In this document: positions 1 to 5,130 of the stretch, one piece after another
How the letters are laid out: each line of letters starts with the position of its first letter
Position numbering within the stretch: the stretch's first letter is position 1
Source of the DNA: Burkholderiales bacterium
GTDB lineage: Bacteria; Pseudomonadota; Gammaproteobacteria; Burkholderiales; Burkholderiaceae_C
Direction of reading: 5' to 3'
NCBI GenBank assembly: GCA_011391855.1
Contig: JAABPT010000034.1
Span: forward strand, 1-8,403
Length of the DNA: 8,403 nt
Program-made: the position numbers and the translations under genes
Notes under the pieces: generated by a model
What the model saw: the letters and a program-made list of their open reading frames with translations, nothing else
What the model was told of the DNA's origin: nothing
Databases searched by the model: none

Positions 1-153
1 GCCGCCTTTTCACGGCGCACACCCGATGCTGCCAGTCGTCGCCGATGACTTGGCGAACGTCGGCCCACCGGCCACTCTGCGCCGGCCGAGGAAGGATGTG
101 GCGCGGTCGGCCGGCCACGCTGTCTTGTGGCGCAGCCCGCTAGACTGGCCGTC
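1..153. other. Left-edge non-coding stretch upstream of the P450
   Basis: No convincing gene is seen here. The three plus frames are closed by stops or run into the P450 out of frame. The long open minus frame continues through the P450 as its antisense shadow. A 15-codon ORF starting at ATG 96, behind GAGGAAGG, ends at the TAG of 141-143 and is too short to support. The far left edge could hold the end or start of a gene lying mostly outside the window, but nothing recognisable remains. Confidence 0.5.
141..146 (+). promoter_or_regulatory. Possible -10 box giving a leaderless P450 transcript
   Basis: TAGACT matches the sigma-70 -10 consensus at four of six positions, including the key first T, second A and last T. 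It lies exactly 7 nt before the ATG at 154, so transcription would begin at or next to the start codon. There is no Shine-Dalgarno sequence before that ATG, which fits a leaderless message. No good -35 box is seen at 17 nt spacing, so this stays tentative. Confidence 0.35.
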
Positions 154-1374
154 ATGCTCGACATCGACCCCCGCGACGCTGCCCGCGCCTTTTCGCTGAC
201 GCAGCCGCCGCCTGGCTTCGTCGACGACCCCTACCCCGTCTACGCGCTGCTGCGCGAGCACGACCCGCTGCACGAACTGGCCTCCGGCTCGCTGCTGCTG
301 ACGCGCCACGCGGACGTGCTGGCGGTCTACCGCAGCCCACAGGCCAGTTCCGACAAGCAGGCGGAATTCGGACCGCGCCTGGGTGTGGGCACCCCCATCT
401 ACGAACACCACACCAGCAGCCTGGTGTTCAGCGACCCGCCGCTGCACACCCGCGTGCGCCGGCTGCTCATGGGCGCGCTCAACCAGCGCGCCATCGCGCG
501 CATGGAGATTGGCCTGGTGACCTTGGTCGACGGCTTGCTGGACCACCTGGCGGACCGACCGGCGCCCGACCTGATCGAGGACTTCGCGGCGCACATCCCG
601 GTGGAGGTGATCGGCAACCTGCTGGCCGTGCCGCACGACCAGCGCGGGCCGCTGCGCGACTGGTCGCTGGCCATCCTGTCGGCGCTGGAGCCCGCGCCCG
701 GGCCCGAGTTGCTGGCGCGCGCCAATGCCGCGGTAAGCGAATTTCTCGTCTACCTGAAGAAGTTGGTGGACGAACGCCGCCGCCACCCCGGCGACCCCGA
801 GGCCGACGTGCTGACACGCCTGCTGCAGGGCGACGCCGAAGGCGTGCTCAGCGAGACTGAGTTGCTGCACAACTGCATCTTCCTGCTCAATGCCGGGCAC
901 GAGACCACCACCAACCTCATCGGCAACGGACTGCACGCATTGCTGCGCCACCGCGGCGAATTGCAGCGCCTGGTGGCCGAGCCGGCGCTCATCACCACCG
1001 CGGTGGAGGAACTGCTGCGCTACGAAAGCCCGCTGCAGCTGAACAACCGCCGCGTCACCGCCGACATGGCGATCGGCGGCCAGACGATCCCCGCCGGCAC
1101 CTTCGTCACCTTGTGCATCGGCGCAGCCAATCGCGACCCGGCGGTCTTCGCCGACCCCGACCGGCTGGACCTGGCGCGCAAGCCCAACAACCACCTCGCC
1201 TTCGGCCAGGGCGCGCACGCCTGCTCGGGAATGAACGTGGCGCGGCTGGAGGCGCGCATCGCCATCGGCCGGCTGCTCGCGCGCTACCCGCGCCTGGCCG
1301 CCGCAGGTGACCCCGAGCGCGACCGCCGGGTGCGTTTCCGCGGCCTGCGGCACCTGCCGGCGGACCTGGGCTGA
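154..1374 (+). CDS. Cytochrome P450, soluble bacterial type
   Basis: This is a complete bacterial P450 of 406 residues, a normal length for soluble class I enzymes, which use O2 and two electrons to oxidise a small substrate. The helix-C HTRVRR lies at 98-103. The I-helix oxygen-activating motif AGHET is at 247-251, followed by a run of Thr. The K-helix ExxR is E286-L-L-R289. The haem loop FGQGAHACSG carries the axial thiolate Cys357. There is no signal peptide or membrane anchor, so it is cytoplasmic and needs separate redox partners; no ferredoxin or reductase gene is in the window. I chose ATG 154 because the family N-terminus (LDIDPRDAARAFSL) begins there and a -10-like TAGACT sits 7 nt upstream; GTG 127 would add nine residues. 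A DNA-repair gene follows after 19 nt. The substrate and CYP family cannot be read from the sequence. Confidence 0.95.
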   Translation: MLDIDPRDAARAFSLTQPPPGFVDDPYPVYALLREHDPLHELASGSLLLTRHADVLAVYRSPQASSDKQAEFGPRLGVGTPIYEHHTSSLVFSDPPLHTRVRRLLMGALNQRAIARMEIGLVTLVDGLLDHLADRPAPDLIEDFAAHIPVEVIGNLLAVPHDQRGPLRDWSLAILSALEPAPGPELLARANAAVSEFLVYLKKLVDERRRHPGDPEADVLTRLLQGDAEGVLSETELLHNCIFLLNAGHETTTNLIGNGLHALLRHRGELQRLVAEPALITTAVEELLRYESPLQLNNRRVTADMAIGGQTIPAGTFVTLCIGAANRDPAVFADPDRLDLARKPNNHLAFGQGAHACSGMNVARLEARIAIGRLLARYPRLAAAGDPERDRRVRFRGLRHLPADLG

Positions 1375-1393
1375 CCATCGGCGGACACCGGCG

Positions 1394-2563
1394 TTGGCCG
1401 AGCCGTTCAAGAACCTCATCGACCCGGCGCTGGTTCAGGCCGCCGTCGGCCCTTTGCAGCGCGCCTGCCCGGCTTTCGACGTCGAGCGCTTCGTGGCGCT
1501 GGCCTGCGACGGGCTCGAGTCGCTGGAGCTGAAGGCGCGCGCGATGCAGGTCTGTGCCGCGCTGGAGGCCACGCTGCCGCCGGACTTCGAGACCGCGGCC
1601 GATGTCATCGAGGCCGCGCTGGCGCCAGCCGAAGGCAAGGGCTCGCTGCCTTCGCCGGGCGACCTGGGCGGCAACCTGCGCGACGGCCTGCGCGGCTGGA
1701 TCCTGTGGCCGGCCGGCGAATACATCGCGCGCCACGGTCAAGACCGCCCGCAGCGTGCGCTGGCCGCACTGCATGCGCTGACGCAGCGCTTCACGGCCGA
1801 ATTCGCCATCCGGCCCTTCATCGTGCGCCACCCGGCGCTGGCATTCGCGACGCTGCAGCGCTGGGCCACCGACCCCAGCCCGCAAGTGCGCCGTCTGGTC
1901 AGCGAAGGCAGTCGGCCGCGTCTGCCCTGGGGGCTGCGGCTGCAGGCGCTGGTACGGGATCCGTCACCGACGCTGCCGCTGCTGGCCGCGCTGCAGGACG
2001 ACCCGAATGAAGATGTGCGGCGCAGCGTCGCCAACCACCTGAACGACATCGCCAAGGACCATCCGCAGGTCGTCGTCGCTTGGCTGCAGACCCACCTTCC
2101 CGGCGCGCCAGCAACGCGCCGAGCGCTGCTGCGCCATGCCAGCCGCACGCTCGTCAAGCAGGGCCACCCCGGCGCACTGCAGGCCTGGGGCCTGGGCGCG
2201 GCACTGCGCGGTGATGCAGAGCTGACGCTGGACCCGCGGCGCGTCATGCTCGGCGGTGAAGTCCGCTTCACGCTGCGGCTGCGTTCCACCAGCGCGCGCG
2301 CGCAGAAGCTGGCCATCGACTACGCCGTGCACCACGTCAAGGCCGACGGCTCGCGCACGCCCAAGGTCTTCAAGGGCTGGCTGATCGAACTGCCGGCCCA
2401 TGCCGAGACCACGCTCGCCAAGGGTCATTCGCTGCGCCCGGTAACGACGCGGCGCTACCACGGCGGCGAGCACGCACTGGTGGTGCAGGTCAACGGCCGT
2501 CCGGTCGCCGAGGCCAGTTTCACGCTGGTGCTGCCGCGCGCCGCAGATGGCGAGGGACGCTGA
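1394..2563 (+). CDS. alkC: AlkC-type DNA alkylation repair glycosylase with C-terminal Ig-like domain
   Basis: This is a 389-residue protein of the AlkC/COG4335 DNA alkylation repair group. Residues 1-265 are alpha-helical HEAT-like repeats, including RPFIVRHP (140-147), DPSPQVRRLVSEGSRPRLPW (160-179), a DPSP repeat at 189-192 and the conserved NEDVRRSVANHLNDIAKDHP (205-224). Residues about 275-382 form a beta-rich Ig-like domain of the kind found in the long AlkC subtype. Family knowledge: AlkC removes 3-methyladenine, and in studied members 3-methylcytosine and 1-methyladenine, from DNA without classical base flipping, the Ig domain helping to grip DNA. I chose TTG 1394 because the conserved sequence (AEPFKNLIDPALV) starts there. 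The ATG at 1307 overlaps the P450 by 68 nt and would add 29 residues of Cys/Arg/Thr-rich sequence typical of out-of-frame translation. No strong ribosome binding site is seen, so translation may be coupled to the P450. The family call is firm; exact lesions are inferred. Confidence 0.88.
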   Translation: MAEPFKNLIDPALVQAAVGPLQRACPAFDVERFVALACDGLESLELKARAMQVCAALEATLPPDFETAADVIEAALAPAEGKGSLPSPGDLGGNLRDGLRGWILWPAGEYIARHGQDRPQRALAALHALTQRFTAEFAIRPFIVRHPALAFATLQRWATDPSPQVRRLVSEGSRPRLPWGLRLQALVRDPSPTLPLLAALQDDPNEDVRRSVANHLNDIAKDHPQVVVAWLQTHLPGAPATRRALLRHASRTLVKQGHPGALQAWGLGAALRGDAELTLDPRRVMLGGEVRFTLRLRSTSARAQKLAIDYAVHHVKADGSRTPKVFKGWLIELPAHAETTLAKGHSLRPVTTRRYHGGEHALVVQVNGRPVAEASFTLVLPRAADGEGR

Positions 2564-2653
2564 AACGGCGCCTGCCCTGCGCTCGCCCGTGCCGTGGCAG
2601 AGCGCCGGAACCAGACCGATGGGCCCGCCGCGGCAGGCCGGGCCGGTGTTTGG

Positions 2654-2659
2654 TACGCT
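2654..2659 (+). promoter_or_regulatory. Possible extended -10 promoter for the small membrane protein
   Basis: TACGCT is preceded by TGG, which fits an extended -10 (TGN before the hexamer). A transcript would begin near 2666 and carry a leader of about 20 nt with the AAGGAG ribosome binding site at 2674-2679. The hexamer matches the consensus at only three of six positions and no -35 box is visible. Confidence 0.28.
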
Positions 2660-2686
2660 TTCGGCATTCGATGAAGGAGCGCAGTG

Positions 2687-3076
2687 ATGCACATCGCGAT
2701 CTGGTTGACGGCCGCAGTTCTGCTCGGACTCTGGTCGCTGGTCGCCTGGGGCCTGGCCACGCTGATGGCGATGGACCCGTCCTGGGTGGGCGAAGTCAAC
2801 CTGTTGTTGCTGAAGTGGCCCTTCGGCGACTGGTTCGACCAATGGCTGCCCGGCTGGCAGGCCGGGGTGAGCGCGCTGCTGGACGTCACGCAGACCCTGC
2901 TGTCGTGGCTGGGCAGCGTGGGGCCTTGGCTGACGCTGGCGATCTGGGCCGCCGGGGCGGCCTGCATCGTGGTCGCGGCCGGCCTGTTCAGCGTGCTCGT
3001 GGCCGTGGTGCGCCGTGCGACACGGCCTGGGCCAGCGCTGAACTCGGCGACCGCTGTCACCGCCGGCGCCCGCTGA
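2687..3076 (+). CDS. Small Trp-rich two-span membrane protein, unknown function
   Basis: I do not recognise a named family. The 129-residue product has a first membrane segment at about residues 4-26 and a second at about 80-107. The second is followed by RR and a short polar Ala/Thr tail, consistent with a cytoplasmic C-terminus. The linker contains an amphipathic stretch with many Trp (KWPFGDWFDQWLPGW). There are 11 Trp in 129 residues, unusually many. The start is fixed by AAGGAG at 2674-2679, 7 nt before ATG 2687; the GTG directly upstream at 2684 would add one residue. It lies 123 nt after alkC with its own ribosome binding site and possible promoter, so it may be a separate transcript. 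Coding is supported by the good binding site and the sensible hydrophobic pattern. Confidence 0.75.
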   Translation: MHIAIWLTAAVLLGLWSLVAWGLATLMAMDPSWVGEVNLLLLKWPFGDWFDQWLPGWQAGVSALLDVTQTLLSWLGSVGPWLTLAIWAAGAACIVVAAGLFSVLVAVVRRATRPGPALNSATAVTAGAR

Positions 3077-3140
3077 CGCTTCTGACGCCGCTGCACGGCG
3101 GATGCGGCTCGACACGCCGCCGCGTCTTCACTTGACGCCG

Positions 3141-3644
3141 TCATGGCGCCTTGGGCGGCGTAGGCGGCGTGGCGGTCGCGGCGCTGGCCGCCGCCGCTGA
3201 CGACGTGGGCAGGACGATGCCGACCGACGGCGAGTCCAGCCGCGTCGCCTCGCTCATGGGCAAGCCGCTGGGCGGGCCGAACAGCGCTTCCAGGCGCTGG
3301 CTGAGCGGCACCGTGGCAGCCGCTGGTGGCGCCACCGCTGTGGCCGCGGGCGCTGCTGTCGCCGCTGTCGCCGCTGGTGCTGCTGTGGCCGCGGGCGCTG
3401 CTGCGGCCGCGGGCGCGCTGGGCGCCGCAGTGGCGGGCTTGCCGAGCGCCGCTGCTGCAGGCTCCACTGGCGCCGATGCGGCCGCAGCCGGCGCCTTCGG
3501 CTTGGCATCAATGAGGGTGACGCCGGTCCAGGTGCCTGAGTTGATTTCCGATCGGACCTGGTTCAGCGACTTGCCGGAATCGGCCACTGCAAGGCCGTGC
3601 GCGGCAAGCGAGAGGGCGGCAAGAAAGGTGCAAGCAGGCTTCAT
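3141..3644 (-). CDS. Exported Ala/Pro-rich low-complexity protein, unknown function
   Basis: The 167-residue product starts with a clear Sec signal peptide (MKPACTF, hydrophobic LAALSLAAHGLAVA) and a likely cleavage site after AVA at residue 21, so it is periplasmic or secreted. The mature N-terminus is a short ordered stretch (DSGKSLNQVRSEINSGTWTG, 22-41). It is followed by an Ala/Pro/Thr-rich segment (about 48-110) with repeats of the AAPAATA kind, then a second ordered patch (SQRLEALFGPPSGLP, 115-129) and another Ala/Pro tail. No catalytic motif is visible; the low-complexity part resembles a flexible linker or wall-spanning spacer. ATG 3644 is chosen because GGAG lies 6 nt upstream and the signal peptide begins there; an in-frame ATG at 3656 would add MELP. 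The upstream extension to 4205 is a shadow frame. The plus strand opposite is also open, but its product has no plausible signal or domain. Confidence 0.72.
   Translation of the reverse strand: MKPACTFLAALSLAAHGLAVADSGKSLNQVRSEINSGTWTGVTLIDAKPKAPAAAASAPVEPAAAALGKPATAAPSAPAAAAAPAATAAPAATAATAAPAATAVAPPAAATVPLSQRLEALFGPPSGLPMSEATRLDSPSVGIVLPTSSAAAASAATATPPTPPKAP
3337..3403. repeat. Direct 22-bp repeat in the Ala/Pro-coding segment
   Basis: An identical 22-bp sequence occurs at 3337-3358 and 3382-3403, offset by 45 bp (15 codons, in frame). It encodes the repeated Ala/Pro/Thr pattern of the minus-strand exported protein. The 23 bp after each copy are similar only in composition. It looks like slippage or duplication within a low-complexity gene and could vary in copy number between strains. 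Confidence 0.7.
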
Positions 3645-3726
3645 CGGCAACTCCATCGTGAGTGGGCGACGGGTGTGCGCCGGACATCGGGCCCGTGCCC
3701 ACGCTGCCCCAGCGCCGCGAAGCCCG

Positions 3727-3732
3727 ATTATC
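3727..3732 (-). promoter_or_regulatory. -10 box for the Ala/Pro-rich exported protein gene
   Basis: Read on the minus strand, this is GATAAT, five of six matches to TATAAT, standing out in very GC-rich DNA. Transcription would start near 3720 and give a leader of about 75 nt before the ATG at 3644. No convincing -35 hexamer is seen 17 nt upstream, where the sequence is the inner GC hairpin. Confidence 0.4.
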
Positions 3733-3734
3733 GC

Positions 3735-3770
3735 CGGGCGCCGGCGCGAAGCGCCCCCCGCAGGCGCCCG
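3735..3770. repeat. Nested GC-rich inverted repeat
   Basis: Outer arms CGGGCGCC (3735-3742) and GGCGCCCG (3763-3770) are perfect 8-bp complements. Inside them GGCGC-GAA-GCGCC (3743-3755) makes a second hairpin with a GAA loop. Another hairpin, CGCAGG-GCG-CCTGCG (3786-3800), follows 15 nt later. There is no T run on either side, so intrinsic termination is unlikely; the cluster could be a REP-like element or act on the divergent promoters. Confidence 0.45.
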
Positions 3771-4001
3771 CCCCACGGCAGGTTGCGCAGGGCGCCTGCG
3801 AGCGCCTAGCATCGGACCGTTCCGAGCCACAGGGATGAAGACCATGGACTGCAAGGCGACGATAGAGGCTCCAGCGCCCCATTGGCGGGGTCTTGCCTGC
3901 AGGTGCGCCACGGGGCAGGCCCAAGCCGCCGCGCTGCGCGGCGCGCGCCGCCAACGACGGGCCCAGCACAGCGTCTGCGGCCCCATCGGCCGCGCACCGG
4001 C

Positions 4002-4535
4002 ATGACGGCGGCGTGCCTGCGGCGCAGGCGCATCGTGGGCGCCGGCCTGCTGGCCGCCTGCTCCCGCCTGCCGGCGCGCGCCCAGTCGGCAGCGCCGGGC
4101 ACCGACAGGGGCAGCCCGCCGCCCGCACCCGGCACGCCGCTGGCGGTGCCCGACATCACCCTCTTCGACGGCCGCAAGTTCACGCAGGCCGAAGCCGACG
4201 GCCACGTGCTGGTGCTGTACTGGTGGGCCAGCTGGTGTCCGTTCTGCGCCGTGCAGACCCCGCAGATGGAAAAGCTCTGGCTGGCCCAGCGCGGCCGCGG
4301 GCTGCGCTTCGTGGGCATTTCGATCGACCGCAAGGCCGAGGACGCCACCGGCTACCTGGCCAAGCGCGGCTACACCTTCCCCGCCGGCCTGGTGACGCCG
4401 GACTTTGCCCGCGCGCTGCCCAAGCCCAAGGGCTTGCCCATCACCGTGGTTCGCGGCCGTGACGGGCGCGTGCTGATGGGCGAAGCCGGCCAGCTCTTCC
4501 CCGAAGACGTGGAGCAGATCGCCGGCTTTCTTTGA
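4002..4535 (+). CDS. TlpA/ResA-like thiol-disulfide oxidoreductase, exported
   Basis: The 177-residue product is a thioredoxin-fold protein of the TlpA/ResA/AhpC-TSA group. Strand and helix order fit: DITLFDGRKF, then VLVLYWWASWCPFC with redox Cys79 and Cys82, LRFVGISIDRK, and the cis-Pro loop GLPITVV with Pro146. Such proteins reduce or exchange disulfides of envelope proteins, often during cytochrome c maturation or stress repair; the specific partner is unknown. The N-terminus has RRRR followed by a short hydrophobic stretch and LLAAC, so it could be a Tat or Sec substrate cleaved near ARA (25-27), or a lipoprotein with Cys20. ATG 4002 is chosen because the signal-like sequence starts there; no clear Shine-Dalgarno is seen and the longer open frame upstream is Arg/Pro-rich shadow sequence. 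It converges on the lipoprotein gene with a 15-nt gap. Confidence 0.88.
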   Translation: MTAACLRRRRIVGAGLLAACSRLPARAQSAAPGTDRGSPPPAPGTPLAVPDITLFDGRKFTQAEADGHVLVLYWWASWCPFCAVQTPQMEKLWLAQRGRGLRFVGISIDRKAEDATGYLAKRGYTFPAGLVTPDFARALPKPKGLPITVVRGRDGRVLMGEAGQLFPEDVEQIAGFL

Positions 4536-4550
4536 GCGCCCCCAGGACGC

Positions 4551-5078
4551 TCAATTCCGGTCGCTCGGCGCGTCGCACGTCGGGTCGGTGCCGAAAGCTG
4601 CGCTGGTGACGCGGCCGTTGACGTCCACCGAGGCCTGGAACCACAGGCAGTCGTTGGTGGGGTAGCGCCACGACCAGACCTCGCCACCAGCCCAGCCGCC
4701 GCCGCGCCGTTCGCCCGGCCTGCCGATCCAGCGCAGCAGTTCCTCGCGCGAGAGTCCGACGCTGCCGGCGCGGATTTGCACTTGCAGGAACTCGGCCTCG
4801 TTGAGCACCTGGCGCGCCTGCTGCACGCGGCCGGTGGCGTCGAGGTCGATCATCCAGGTGGTGCGCCCGAACGGGCCGGTGGCGTATTCCAGGCGCTCGG
4901 CGCCAGCGGGCAGTGCATAACGGCCCGTCGGCTGACCCCACGCCTGCAACACGGCATCGCGCGCCGTGCCCGGCGCGGGCGGTGGCGTGGCGCAGGCCGC
5001 CAGCAAGACCGTGAGCACGGACGCCAAGAACATCGCCACCACCCGCACCTGCGCTGAAACCCGATGCAAAACTTTCAC
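4551..5078 (-). CDS. Lipoprotein with two BamE/SmpA-like modules
   Basis: The 175-residue product begins with a signal peptide (MKVLHRVSAQVRVVAMFLAS) ending in the lipobox LAAC with lipidated Cys29, so it should be anchored in the envelope, probably the outer membrane. The mature part shows two related modules. Module one (about 38-85) has VLQAWGQPTGRY, an aromatic strand ERLEYAT and WMIDLDATGRV. Module two (about 108-160) has ELLRWIGRPGER, VWSWRYP and FQASVDVNGRV. This helix, G-x-P turn and paired beta-strand pattern is that of SmpA/OmlA (BamE) domains, which occur once in BamE itself. Cys144 and Cys168 in module two could form a disulfide. GTG 5078 is chosen because GGAGG lies exactly 7 nt upstream; ATG 5033 would leave too few basic residues before the hydrophobic core. 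It lies 52 nt downstream of the aldehyde dehydrogenase on the same strand. Confidence 0.82.
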   Translation of the reverse strand: MKVLHRVSAQVRVVAMFLASVLTVLLAACATPPPAPGTARDAVLQAWGQPTGRYALPAGAERLEYATGPFGRTTWMIDLDATGRVQQARQVLNEAEFLQVQIRAGSVGLSREELLRWIGRPGERRGGGWAGGEVWSWRYPTNDCLWFQASVDVNGRVTSAAFGTDPTCDAPSDRN

Positions 5079-5085
5079 GTCCCAG

Positions 5086-5090
5086 CCTCC
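5086..5090 (-). promoter_or_regulatory. Ribosome binding site fixing the GTG start of the BamE-like lipoprotein
   Basis: On the minus strand GGAGG lies 7 nt upstream of GTG 5078. This supports the GTG start over the in-frame TTG at 5096, which lies upstream of the binding site, and over the internal ATG at 5033. Confidence 0.7.
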
Positions 5091-5130
5091 AGCCAAGAAT
5101 CCCGCTTCGAGCGGCCTTCGCGCCGCCCGT

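Larger units (their letters stand above)
3645..4001. other. 357-nt divergent intergenic region with GC hairpins and a doubtful small ORF
   Basis: This separates the minus-strand Ala/Pro protein from the plus-strand TlpA-like gene. Its left part should carry the promoter and leader of the former; a GATAAT box at 3727-3732 (minus) is the best candidate. The middle (3735-3800) contains strong GC-rich inverted repeats. A -10-like TAGCAT lies on the plus strand at 3807-3812. From 3844 to 4005 a 53-codon plus-strand ORF ends in an ATGA overlap with the next gene. It has rare codons such as ATA and weaker third-position G/C bias than its neighbours, so I do not call it a gene. Confidence 0.5.

Noticed and set aside
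1..13. Possible start of a minus-strand gene (GTG AAA AGG CGG) at the left edge
   Set aside because: Four codons only and no ribosome binding site; cannot be supported from this window.
10..1419. 469-codon open frame antisense to the P450
   Set aside because: It mirrors the P450 codon bias and encodes low-complexity Gln/Val/Arg/Ala sequence without domains, while the opposite strand has every P450 motif.
3086..3100. Hairpin CGCCG-CTGCA-CGGCG between the convergent membrane-protein and Ala/Pro-protein genes
   Set aside because: Only a 5-bp stem and no T run; such pairing is common in this base composition.
3151..4005. 284-codon plus-strand frame opposite the Ala/Pro protein
   Set aside because: No ribosome binding site or signal peptide; its Ala-rich part is the shadow of the minus-strand gene, which has both. 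Only the last 53 codons are kept as a doubtful item.
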